Assembly (NCBI GenBank): GCA_913052515.1
Contig: CAJXFJ010000006.1
Span: 1-14,657 of the forward strand
Source of the DNA: an uncultured Flavobacteriales bacterium
GTDB lineage: Bacteria; Bacteroidota; Bacteroidia; Flavobacteriales; Vicingaceae
Length of the DNA: 14,657 nt
Direction of reading: 5' to 3'
The notes under the pieces are model-generated. The model worked only from the letters and a program-made list of their open reading frames with translations, made no database searches and had not been told where the DNA came from. How positions within the stretch are numbered: the stretch's first letter is position 1; each line of letters starts with the position of its first letter. Below are positions 5,747-13,005 of the stretch, one piece after another. The translations under genes were made by a program, and so were the position numbers.

Positions 5747-7672
5747 TTAGTTTTCAAGGATAACAAACTCTGTTCTACGGTTTGCTTGCCTTCCTTCTTC
5801 CGTTTCATTATCTGCTACCGGTTGAGTTTCTCCATAACCTTTTGCTTGTAATCTAGCGTCTGCAATACCTGCTTTTACCAAGTAATCTCTTACGGATTTT
5901 GCTCGCTCATGCGAAAGCTTCATATTAGCATCATCAGAGCCCACATTATCGGTATGTCCACCTACTTCTACCACCATTTTTGGATTGGCTTTTAAAAGAG
6001 CTACTGCCTTGCTTAATTCAATGTAACTTTCTTGGGTAAGTGTGGCTTTTCCGGTTTCAAAAAAGATATTGTTAAGTACCACTCTAGCTCCTTTTTCAAT
6101 AGGCTTAAGGGCAATGTCCTTTTTAATTTCTTGATATTTGGCCGAAGTGGGTACTTCAAACTTGTTGGAATAAAAGAAAAATCCTTCTTTGTTGGCCGAA
6201 ACGCTGTAATTTCTACCTGAAGGCAATACCACTAAGTACTCTCCACTAACAGAATTGCTTTTTGCTGTGGCAATTAATTCTCCTGAGTTGATGTCTTCTA
6301 CCAATACCCAAGCTTCCATTTTTTCTTCGCTTTTGGCATCGGTTACTATGCCTTTTACAATAACTGATGGCTTAGGTCTCAGCGCTTCAGGAATGGAAAT
6401 GGAATACAAATCCAAGGCTCCTTCTCCCCCTCGATCAGAGGCGAAATAAGCTCCTTCTCCACTTGCAGAAATAGAGAAGTAAGTATCTTCTCCACTAGAA
6501 TTCAGCGGTGCTCCCATATTTTTCGGCTCCGACCATTTTCCATTTTCAAATACAGAAACAAAAAGATCGTAATCGCCATAACCTGGGTGGCCGGTTGATG
6601 CAAAATAAAGCGTTTTTCCATCTGGCGCTAAGTATGGACTCTTTTCTCCAAAAGGAGTATTGATGGTTGGACCCATGTTCATAGGCACTCCCCATTGACC
6701 AAATTTGTTTTTCTTACTCATGTATAAATCCATACTTCCGTCGTAAGAGCCATCTCTATTCGATACAAAAATCAAAGTATTTCCATCGGAAGAAAGTGTT
6801 GGTTGAGAATCCCATTCTTTATGATTTACGACATTTCCCATATTGGTAGGCTTGGTCCATTCCGTACCTTCTAAAGTGGCAAAAAACAAATCACAACTTC
6901 CAATGGCTCCATCTTCATTACACTTTACATAAATCATCTGTTGTCCGTCAGCAGAAAAGGTAGAAGTACCGTCGTTATGAAAACTATTGATAGGCTTAGG
7001 AAGCAATACCGGTTTCCCCCATGCACCATTCACTTTTTCAATAAAATATAAATCCTCGCCCCAATCGTTTTCCTCATCTTCATCTATATCGTCAAAACCT
7101 CCTTTACGGCTACTGGTAAAATACAATCGGTTACCTGTGGGGTCAATTTGAGGCATCATATCATCTGAAATGGTATTTACACTTTTGCCCAAGTTAATAG
7201 GCTCAGGCATGAGTCCTTTTGTTGCTCTAATTTGGGGTGAATGATCTACATAATACTTTTTGTAAGCAGCTTTATGATGGTAGCTAATACGGTTGGCAGC
7301 ATGGCTGTACTTGGCTAAAAATTGCTCATAGTCTGAAGATGCTTCTTTAAAATTGCCTAACTCTTCATTAGATTTTCCTCTTAAGTAATAAAACCAAGCC
7401 CAATAATTAGGATCTGCCTTTTCTAATCGATTATAAACCTCAACTACTTTTTGATATTTTTCTAAGTCATAATACGTATAGCCTAAATAACATAAAGCAT
7501 CTGCATGATTGGGGTCTTTATCCAATGCCTTTAGGAGTTGTTGTTCAGCATCATCATAATATTCTTTATCATAATATTCTTTTCCCTTTTCATAGTAAAA
7601 ATTAGCCATTTGGGTTTGAGCTTTCACTCCAAACGAGGCTATTATACATAGAATCAATAAAACCTTTTTCAT
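5747..7672 (-). CDS. TPR/PD40-propeller/regulatory-like/OmpA multidomain protein, PorE-like
   Basis: A 641-residue exported protein with signal peptide MKKVLLILCIIASFGVKA, cleaved before Q19. In order: tetratricopeptide repeats at about 22-140; a PD40/TolB-like propeller with strands marked RLYFTSSR (182-189), QQMIYVK, TLIFVSNRDG, TLYFAST and GAYFASDRGG at about 173-425; a carboxypeptidase-regulatory-like sandwich at 436-525; and an OmpA C-terminal domain at 530-641. The OmpA motif is intact, including D575 in GGHTDNVGSD and R590 in LSHERAKSV, residues that bind diaminopimelate of peptidoglycan. This order matches PorE, which anchors the T9SS to the cell wall, but Bacteroidota carry several paralogues with this layout. 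PorE is lipidated and this protein has no cysteine at its cleavage site, so I do not assign the symbol. A 15-bp tandem duplication lies in the first TPR. Confidence 0.9.
   Translation of the reverse strand: MKKVLLILCIIASFGVKAQTQMANFYYEKGKEYYDKEYYDDAEQQLLKALDKDPNHADALCYLGYTYYDLEKYQKVVEVYNRLEKADPNYWAWFYYLRGKSNEELGNFKEASSDYEQFLAKYSHAANRISYHHKAAYKKYYVDHSPQIRATKGLMPEPINLGKSVNTISDDMMPQIDPTGNRLYFTSSRKGGFDDIDEDEENDWGEDLYFIEKVNGAWGKPVLLPKPINSFHNDGTSTFSADGQQMIYVKCNEDGAIGSCDLFFATLEGTEWTKPTNMGNVVNHKEWDSQPTLSSDGNTLIFVSNRDGSYDGSMDLYMSKKNKFGQWGVPMNMGPTINTPFGEKSPYLAPDGKTLYFASTGHPGYGDYDLFVSVFENGKWSEPKNMGAPLNSSGEDTYFSISASGEGAYFASDRGGEGALDLYSISIPEALRPKPSVIVKGIVTDAKSEEKMEAWVLVEDINSGELIATAKSNSVSGEYLVVLPSGRNYSVSANKEGFFFYSNKFEVPTSAKYQEIKKDIALKPIEKGARVVLNNIFFETGKATLTQESYIELSKAVALLKANPKMVVEVGGHTDNVGSDDANMKLSHERAKSVRDYLVKAGIADARLQAKGYGETQPVADNETEEGRQANRRTEFVILEN
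7553..7582 (-). repeat. In-frame 15-bp tandem duplication in TPR coding region
   Basis: Two perfect adjacent copies of ATCATAATATTCTTT (plus-strand reading) encode KEYYD-KEYYD in the first TPR helix of the OmpA-family protein. The duplication keeps frame. Confidence 0.9.
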
Positions 7673-7693
7673 GCTTGTTGTTTTTTAGTTTAC

Positions 7694-7730
7694 AAAAAAG
7701 GGGGCGTGGACAAATATTGCCCTTGCCCCC
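7694..7730 (-). terminator. Rho-independent terminator of the beta-propeller operon
   Basis: On the minus strand GGGGGC (7730-7725) pairs with GCCCCC (7705-7700), with a second inner GG/CC pairing and an 11-nt loop. A T6 run follows (7699-7694). It lies about 20 bp after the stop of the PQQ-propeller gene and just upstream of the OmpA-family gene. The loop contains that gene's putative -7 box. Confidence 0.8.
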
Positions 7731-7740
7731 TACAATCAAA
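7711..7740 (-). promoter_or_regulatory. Candidate promoter for OmpA-family gene, inside the terminator hairpin
   Basis: Minus strand: TTTG (7740-7737), an 18-nt spacer, then AATATTTG (7718-7711), seven of eight bases of TAnnTTTG. The spacer forms the upstream terminator arm and the -7 box is in the loop. The predicted RNA start falls about 30 bp before the ATG at 7672. Confidence 0.55.
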
Positions 7741-7751
7741 AAAGCACCAAC

Positions 7752-9389
7752 CTAGCGCGTCATTAATTTCTTTACGGTTTTCTTTTCGTATACGTATACA
7801 AAGTTTCCATCTTGGCTTAGTGTAGAACTAGCCGATTTTTTATTGTTGAACTCTTCATATTTACACGTATTTAAATCGAAACACGCAATATCACTTTTTT
7901 CAGTTTCCATGATTACAATGTTTCCTTCTCTTCTCATCATTTCAGATCTTTTGTACTTGCTAGAATTAATGAAGCTTCCATCAGAAATTTTATAGGTAGC
8001 AATTCCTTTTTCTCCTAGAACTGCAATTTTATCTTCATGACTTAAAATTTGAACTGCATTTCCAACTCCTGCGTCTTTAACATCTTTCTCGTAGTTTTCT
8101 ACACCAGTTTCTGAAACTAAAGAGTAAAGAGCCTTACCACTACAAACTATTATGTTATCACCGTCTAAGAAAGCATTAGTAATACCCTTCTTAAACTTTT
8201 CTGAAGCCCAAGCAAAAGACCCATCAGAAACATTAAAGGCTTGTAAACCATTTGGTTTTATATTAGGATAATCAATTTTACGTGTAATAGTTACATTACC
8301 TTCTGAATCTGTTTGTTTCCTGTATGTATGCCTTTCAACTATTCCACCAATCTGAATAATCACTTTGTTTCCATGAACAAAAATTCCAGGAATGGCCTTT
8401 GCCTTTTTTATGTCAGGAGATTGCCACAAAAGCTTTCCTGTATTCAAATCATACTTGCTAATCGTTTGATCTCTTTTTTTTGTCATTTCAACAACATAGA
8501 CATCATTTCCATGAATTACAGGGTCTGCAACAACTCCATAATATTCAACTATAGAGTAATTTACTCCTCCACCTGTTCTACCACCCATTTTTTCACCATC
8601 ATGTGTAGCAGACCATAAAGTAGCTCCCGTTATAGCATCATAAACTTGAATCCCATTTAATTGCAAAAACAATTTATTACCCTCTTGGTATAGGTCATAA
8701 ATGCGCTCATTGTTTAAAAGCTTTTTTTGCGCAACACCGATATATGTGTTTTCCCAAACAATATCTCCATTGTTCATATTAATCTTTGCCAATTGATTTT
8801 TAAAGCCTTTAAAAAGGCCTTTTAGTCCACCAGGAGATAAGTTAACGGTAGTAATATGATCATTTTCATAAATGTACTTTCCAACCACTCCTTTGAATTT
8901 GCTAGTTTCCCATATTTCTTCTCCAGTTCTTGCTTTTACAAATGTTAAAGACTCTTTTAAAGAAAGTGCGAATCCATCTTTTTCTTGAATATAAACAATG
9001 TTATCTTCTCCTAAATTAGAATAGCGATCTGAGTTCCAAAGCAATTCACCAGTCTCTAAGTCTACAACTGCGATTTGATCTTTTCCGCCTTTCTTTTCGA
9101 ATAAGAAAATACATTTTGATTCCCAAAAAGGAATTAATTCATCAATCTTTCTCAGCTTAGGAGCAAGGTCTTTAAAACGCTTTGTCCAAACTACTGAGCC
9201 ATCGTCGTTATTAAAAACAGTGATGTCTTTATCGGTAGCCAAGTAACTTATTTCGCCTTCTAGGCCTGTTCCATGTCGGTCTGATTTGTGTTCGAATTCC
9301 TTCTCCCACTTAATTTTCATTTCCTCTTGAGCAAAAGAGCCAAGGCTAAACATTAAGGCTCCTGCTAAAACTAAAATTTTTGATTTCAT
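7752..9389 (-). CDS. Exported PQQ-type beta-propeller protein
   Basis: A 545-residue protein with signal peptide MKSKILVLAGALMFSLGSFA, cleaved before Q21. Repeats of the quinoprotein type [DN]-x-x-[TDN]-G-x-x-x-W recur: DDGSVVW (62-68), ETGELLW (112-118), RTGEEIW (154-160), NNGDIVW (206-212), ITGATLW (253-259), NTGKLLW (316-322), SDGSFAW (388-394) and a degenerate SDGSFIN (469-475). This gives about eight blades, close to the quinoprotein propeller. I see no conserved PQQ-binding disulfide or catalytic Asp/Glu of alcohol dehydrogenases, so it is more likely a BamB-like or structural propeller than an enzyme. It has no lipobox, so unlike BamB it should be soluble periplasmic or exported. A GGRTGGG loop lies at 269-275. 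It is last in an apparent three-gene operon, 32 bp after the preceding gene. Confidence 0.85.
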   Translation of the reverse strand: MKSKILVLAGALMFSLGSFAQEEMKIKWEKEFEHKSDRHGTGLEGEISYLATDKDITVFNNDDGSVVWTKRFKDLAPKLRKIDELIPFWESKCIFLFEKKGGKDQIAVVDLETGELLWNSDRYSNLGEDNIVYIQEKDGFALSLKESLTFVKARTGEEIWETSKFKGVVGKYIYENDHITTVNLSPGGLKGLFKGFKNQLAKINMNNGDIVWENTYIGVAQKKLLNNERIYDLYQEGNKLFLQLNGIQVYDAITGATLWSATHDGEKMGGRTGGGVNYSIVEYYGVVADPVIHGNDVYVVEMTKKRDQTISKYDLNTGKLLWQSPDIKKAKAIPGIFVHGNKVIIQIGGIVERHTYRKQTDSEGNVTITRKIDYPNIKPNGLQAFNVSDGSFAWASEKFKKGITNAFLDGDNIIVCSGKALYSLVSETGVENYEKDVKDAGVGNAVQILSHEDKIAVLGEKGIATYKISDGSFINSSKYKRSEMMRREGNIVIMETEKSDIACFDLNTCKYEEFNNKKSASSTLSQDGNFVYVYEKKTVKKLMTR

Positions 9390-9421
9390 GATTTAAAATT
9401 TAGGTTAGTGATTTGATTTAA

Positions 9422-9814
9422 TTAAAATTTGAATTCATATCTGAATTTGTAACTCTTGTCTTTTGGCATTTTGAAAGGGAATTGAAGTTCTTTCATGTAA
9501 TTTTTTACATAATTCTGCATCTTAACTGGTGCATCACTTTCTACTTTAAAAACTGACGCAACCTCTCCTTTGTGTCTTATGGTTAAGTCAAAAACATAGT
9601 TTCCTTCTAGAGTTGTATATCCTGTTGCTTTTTCCAAGCCTTTTTCTATGGATTCTTTAAGTGCTCCAGAACTCATCCAATCATCAAGGGTTAGATAAGC
9701 TGCTTCTATTACTTCTTCTTGAGTATTGTAAAAGGGTTTCTTTTGCGCCCATGTTGAACAATAAGTTCCTATTGTTAAAAACAACATAAGCATGAATTGA
9801 ATAGTCTTTTTCAT
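9422..9814 (-). CDS. Small exported protein with TonB-C-like tail (uncertain)
   Basis: A 130-residue protein from the ATG at 9814. A start at 9838 would overlap the upstream gene and bury the signal peptide, so I reject it. The signal peptide MKKTIQFMLMLFLTIGTYCSTWA is cleaved before Q24. The mature part begins with a helical stretch (EEVIEAAYLTLDDWMSSGAL) and ends in alternating strands: GNYVFDLTIRHKGEVASVF, then a helix NYVKNYMKELQFPFK, then YKFRYEFKF. This strand-helix-strand order and the FPFK...FRYEFKF ending recall TonB or AgmX C-terminal domains, but the match is weak and the membrane anchor and proline linker of TonB are absent. I do not recognise a named family. It lies 5 bp after the WD40-like gene and 32 bp before the PQQ-propeller gene, so it is probably translated as part of that operon. 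Confidence 0.75.
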   Translation of the reverse strand: MKKTIQFMLMLFLTIGTYCSTWAQKKPFYNTQEEVIEAAYLTLDDWMSSGALKESIEKGLEKATGYTTLEGNYVFDLTIRHKGEVASVFKVESDAPVKMQNYVKNYMKELQFPFKMPKDKSYKFRYEFKF

Positions 9815-9819
9815 GATTT

Positions 9820-10920
9820 CTATTTTTGAATTTGCCATTTAATTAATGTATTACCATAGGCGATAAGCACATGTCTTTCGTCTGGTAAGAAAACAAAACT
9901 GGTATTCGAACCGGGATAAATTTTCTTCTTCATGTTTTTCCAAATTTTCATCTTGGTGTTGAAGCTGTCTACAATACCTCCATTTTCAACACTATAAATA
10001 TTTAATGCAGGCCATTGATCAAAAGTTGCTATTCCAAAGTAGCTTTGGTTCCATCCATAACCGAAATCAGGTTGTATGCTTGTTCGACTTAAGTATCCTT
10101 CTCTAGTTGGCTCATAATTAGTTGCATCAATTACATTGATGTATGAGTTTGAAGCTACATTAAAGCATATTAATTTATTCCCTTCTTTAGTGTATGACAT
10201 CAGATTGATGTTGTCGTAAATTTCATTTACAAGTAGCTTTTTCTCTAAAGTTTCTGCGTCAAATATGGCAATGGCTTGTCGATATTTTATGGCAAGTTTT
10301 TTTACTTTTTTATTGTCTCTAATAGAAGGAACATTGTCTAAATCATCTTTGGTTGGCTTTACTACAACCGCCAAATCTTTTCCATCAGGACTAATAGCAA
10401 TAGCATTCATACCTGCTTCTAAAGTGGTTTGTTTAATTGTTTTTCCTGAAGGTAATTCACGAATTTCTAATTTGTCTTTTTCTAAAACATATACTTTAGA
10501 CTCATTTGGTGAAATCTTAGCATCACTGATCTTATTAAACTTCAAAATCATTTCACCCGAAGCCAAATCTACAATGTGATAATCTGACTTTTTAGCTTTC
10601 TTGATACTGGTTTCATAAACTCGCTCTTGGATAATGAGGTACTTTCCCGTTTTGGAATAATGCACATTGTAACCCATGTATTCACTCTGAATGTCAATTT
10701 CTTTAAGAATGGTTTTGGTTGCCAAATCATAAATCATAAGTGGCGTTCGCTTACCACAAACCAAGGCTAGTTGTTTACCATCAGGAGAAATATCGACACC
10801 AGTTATGTTAATGGGTTTTTCTACAACTACCCATTTTTCAAAATTCTCATTAATGTTTTGAGCCAGCAGCGAAAATGAAATGAGGAATATTAATATAGAA
10901 GTGGTTAGTATCCGTTTCAT
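9820..10920 (-). CDS. Exported WD40/YVTN-like beta-propeller protein
   Basis: A 366-residue protein with signal peptide MKRILTTSILIFLISFSLLA, cleaved before Q21. Propeller strands are marked by SPDGKQLALV (about 45-54), SKTGKYLIIQ, SPNESKVYVLE, SPDGKDLAVVV, TKEGNKLICF and LPDERHVLIAYG, interleaved with IYDLAT, IVDLASGEM, IREL-PSGK and IFDAETLE type strands, giving roughly seven blades. A basic insertion (IRDNKKVKKLAIKYRQ) interrupts the middle. No catalytic residues are apparent, so it is probably a periplasmic or surface scaffold or a ligand-binding propeller. It is the first gene of the operon, with a promoter 17 bp upstream of the ATG. The next gene starts 5 bp after its stop. Confidence 0.85.
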   Translation of the reverse strand: MKRILTTSILIFLISFSLLAQNINENFEKWVVVEKPINITGVDISPDGKQLALVCGKRTPLMIYDLATKTILKEIDIQSEYMGYNVHYSKTGKYLIIQERVYETSIKKAKKSDYHIVDLASGEMILKFNKISDAKISPNESKVYVLEKDKLEIRELPSGKTIKQTTLEAGMNAIAISPDGKDLAVVVKPTKDDLDNVPSIRDNKKVKKLAIKYRQAIAIFDAETLEKKLLVNEIYDNINLMSYTKEGNKLICFNVASNSYINVIDATNYEPTREGYLSRTSIQPDFGYGWNQSYFGIATFDQWPALNIYSVENGGIVDSFNTKMKIWKNMKKKIYPGSNTSFVFLPDERHVLIAYGNTLIKWQIQK

Positions 10921-10936
10921 GATTGTTTAATTGGTT

Positions 10937-10967
10937 CAAAGCTATGGACTTGACTTAGGGGTTTAAA
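10937..10967 (-). promoter_or_regulatory. Candidate promoter of the three-gene propeller operon
   Basis: Minus strand TAGCTTTG (10944-10937) is an exact TAnnTTTG box, identical to that of the thioredoxin-like gene. Upstream, TTTA (10967-10964) is a three-of-four -33 match at 19 nt spacing. The leader would be very short, about 10-15 nt. Confidence 0.6.
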
Positions 10968-11006
10968 TAGAGTTTTCTACGTATTTTATATAGGGTAATT
11001 GTCGTA

Positions 11007-11225
11007 CTAGTCTATGATTTTATTTTTAAGGGCAAACCGAATCATTCCTGCCAAGCTGTTTACTCCTAGCTTATTTCTAATATTCGTTCTATGGGTATCT
11101 ACTGTACGGTGACTTATGGATAGTAATTTGCCTATTTGAGTATTGGAATAACCATCCGCAATTAAGCGTAGAATCTGAATTTCTCGTTCAGTTAGCTTTG
11201 TGCTTTCATTTAAAACTTGCCCCAT
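11007..11225 (-). CDS. Solo LuxR/GerE-type HTH DNA-binding protein without receiver
   Basis: A 72-residue protein that is almost entirely a LuxR_C/GerE domain: KLTEREIQILRLIADGYSN, then the recognition-helix block SISHRTVDTHRTNIRNKLG, then an amphipathic last helix. By hand alignment 37 of 63 residues match the C-terminal domain of the response regulator at 12327-12992, so a shared origin is likely. Full NarL-type regulators have about 210 residues. A stop (TAA at 11231-11229) lies in frame two codons before the ATG and only 111 bp separate it from the next gene, so the missing receiver is not a start-choice artefact. It may be a constitutive DNA-binder, a competitor of its full-length paralogue, or a surviving fragment. 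Nested inverted repeats upstream may be its control region. Confidence 0.8.
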   Translation of the reverse strand: MGQVLNESTKLTEREIQILRLIADGYSNTQIGKLLSISHRTVDTHRTNIRNKLGVNSLAGMIRFALKNKIID

Positions 11226-11277
11226 ACTTTAATTTTAGGGCGAAGTACCTGAATGTAAAGAATGAAATAAATAAGGG

Positions 11278-11316
11278 AATCAACTTAAAGTACTAGGTTG
11301 TTTACCCTAGTTGATT
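11278..11316. repeat. Overlapping inverted repeats upstream of the solo HTH gene
   Basis: Outer arms AATCAACT (11278-11285) and AGTTGATT (11309-11316) are perfect complements. Inside, ACTAGG (11292-11297) and CCTAGT (11306-11311) form a second perfect pair that shares three bases with the outer right arm, so the two hairpins compete. The site is 53-91 bp before the start of the solo HTH gene and 21 bp after the stop of the preceding T9SS gene. It could be an operator for a dimeric regulator or an RNA structure at the 3' end of the upstream transcript. There is no T-run, so it is not an obvious terminator. Confidence 0.55.
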
Positions 11317-11336
11317 AATCTAGTCAGAAATTCTTC

Positions 11337-12263
11337 TTATTGCTGTAGAATAATTTTTCGACTTAATGTTCTTTCATCAAAAGTGGTTAAGCGAATAAAA
11401 TAGACCCCATTCGCAAGATTCTGTAAGTCTATAACATTTCCATCAACAGAAAGCTCTTTAACCCATTTTCCTTGAGAATTAAATAACTTAATAGATTTAA
11501 TTGCTTTTTCATTGAGATTCAAATACATCACATTCTTTACAGGATTAGGATATACTTCAATGTCAACCCTTTGAGCTTGTTCTTCGTTGAGTGAAGATAT
11601 AATTCTATAATCACAGGCTTGACCCCAGAAATTGTAAAAGATTTGTTCATCTTCATAGCAACGCAGTGAACCATCTCGAATAAGTAAAGCAGCTTCAGTA
11701 TTAGGAAGCATGCCATTTTTTGAACCGAATTTCTCAACATAAGATAAACCACTAACCGTTCCTATATTATTGTAACCAAATCCATCAAGTTGAGTTGTAT
11801 AAAACTCCTTGAGCGACTGCCCGCTATAATTTTTCATCTTTATTGAATCTACTACAATTCTAAAAGTAGAATCAGGTCTGTTTAGTTGTGAAACTAAAGA
11901 GGTATCAGGTAAATAAAAACTTAAAGTATCGCCGATTTGAGCCGTATAATTATAGAGCAACAAATAGCGGTTATAGTGGTGATTAAAATAGTAGATGGAA
12001 CCATTTACCTCATATAAATATTCACTCTTCAAGTTCACACTATCTCCAGAATACCGAAAATGTGTACGACTTACTTTCTTCGAAATATGACCTTGGTAGA
12101 GTGTGTCTTTTGTTGTTTTGTACACATAATACTCGCTGTTTGCTGGCACAGTACCTCCACTAGTACCTGAATAAAACCATACTGCAGAATCACTAAATAG
12201 GTTTTGTGAGAAAAGTGAAAAAATAAAGAGTTGAGCAACGAAAAGGGATAGTAGGTATTTCAT
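11337..12263 (-). CDS. Secreted protein with T9SS type A sorting domain, function unknown
   Basis: A 308-residue exported protein with signal peptide MKYLLSLFVAQLFIFSLFS, cleaved before Q20. The central part (about 21-220) is rich in Tyr, Ser and Asn, with short beta-strands such as EYLYEVNGSIYYFNHHYNRY. It ends in a two-cysteine block (C202 and C217, in RCYEDEQIFYNFWGQACDY), a pattern I recall from many small Bacteroidota T9SS cargo proteins. Residues about 233-308 are the type A sorting domain: VYPNPVKN (238-245), IKLFNSQGKWVKEL, then LANGVYFIRL and KIILQQ. It should be exported through the T9SS; its activity is unknown. It starts 63 bp after the response regulator stop on the same strand, and no clear promoter separates them, so co-transcription or regulation by that system is possible. 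Confidence 0.88.
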   Translation of the reverse strand: MKYLLSLFVAQLFIFSLFSQNLFSDSAVWFYSGTSGGTVPANSEYYVYKTTKDTLYQGHISKKVSRTHFRYSGDSVNLKSEYLYEVNGSIYYFNHHYNRYLLLYNYTAQIGDTLSFYLPDTSLVSQLNRPDSTFRIVVDSIKMKNYSGQSLKEFYTTQLDGFGYNNIGTVSGLSYVEKFGSKNGMLPNTEAALLIRDGSLRCYEDEQIFYNFWGQACDYRIISSLNEEQAQRVDIEVYPNPVKNVMYLNLNEKAIKSIKLFNSQGKWVKELSVDGNVIDLQNLANGVYFIRLTTFDERTLSRKIILQQ

Positions 12264-12326
12264 AACAAATGGTTTGGTGTAATTTACACAAAGCGAATGA
12301 ATTACTACTTGATTTTGTGAGAAGAG

Positions 12327-12992
12327 TTAACTCAACAAACCATTCTTAATAGCAAACTTGATCAGTCCTGCTATATTGTGCGCATCCAGCTTTTTCATGA
12401 GGTTTGTTCGGTGGGTATCGACTGTTCGGTGAGAAATAAACAACTTTTCCCCGATTTCTTTATTTGAAAATCCTTCAGCAATAAGCTTTAATACATCTAC
12501 TTCTCTTTCAGTCAACTTTGAAAGTTGAATAGTATCTGGATTAATTTCAAAGGACTTGGCTACTGATTTATCAGGATTTAATAGTGAGTGTGTTACATCT
12601 GAGCTGAAATAACTTTTTCCTTCAGAAACAGCGCAAAGTGCATTGTAAAACTCGGTGCGATCAGCATTTTTCAAAACATAACCATCGGCTCCAATCTCCA
12701 TCACCTTTTTAATTAATGAAGATTCATTATGCATGGTTAAAATGATAATTCGTTGATCTGCATTTTCACTTTTTATTCTGCGCATCGCTTCCATGCCGTT
12801 CATAATGGGCATATCAATGTCCATTAAAATAATGTCTGGTTCTATGGCGCGAAAATAATCGATGGCCTCTTTGCCGTTTTGAGCTTTGGCTACAATTTCA
12901 AAATTATCGAGCTCTTTAATAATTGAACTTAAACCATCTAGCACAAGTTGATGGTCGTCTACAATTAAAATTTTATAAGGCACTTTTTGCAT
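12327..12992 (-). CDS. NarL/FixJ-family two-component response regulator
   Basis: A 221-residue cytoplasmic transcription regulator. The receiver (about 6-122) has the acidic pair D12/D13, phosphoacceptor D58 in LMDIDMP, switch T86 in ILTMHNE and K108 in YVLKNAD, all intact. A linker leads to a LuxR/GerE HTH at 159-221 (KLTEREVDVLKLIAEG, ISHRTVDTHRTNLMKKL). Phosphorylation by a NarX/DegS-type kinase should drive dimerisation and DNA binding. I use the ATG at 12992, which has a promoter box 14 bp upstream; the TTG at 13004 would add four residues and lies almost on that box. The probable partner kinase is at 14286 onwards, with a glycosyltransferase on the other strand between them. The T9SS cargo gene follows. 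Confidence 0.95.
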   Translation of the reverse strand: MQKVPYKILIVDDHQLVLDGLSSIIKELDNFEIVAKAQNGKEAIDYFRAIEPDIILMDIDMPIMNGMEAMRRIKSENADQRIIILTMHNESSLIKKVMEIGADGYVLKNADRTEFYNALCAVSEGKSYFSSDVTHSLLNPDKSVAKSFEINPDTIQLSKLTEREVDVLKLIAEGFSNKEIGEKLFISHRTVDTHRTNLMKKLDAHNIAGLIKFAIKNGLLS

Positions 12993-13005
12993 ATTAGTTA
13001 GCAAC

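Noticed and set aside
8313..8618. Plus-strand open frame inside the PQQ-propeller gene
   Set aside because: It is antisense to clear propeller repeats; its cysteine- and asparagine-rich translation is typical of a shadow frame.
9815..9838. Longer start of the small exported protein at 9838
   Set aside because: It overlaps the upstream gene and adds eight residues before an otherwise ideal signal peptide at 9814.
12993..13004. TTG start of the response regulator at 13004
   Set aside because: It lies next to the TAnnTTTG box; the ATG at 12992 gives the normal receiver N-terminus.
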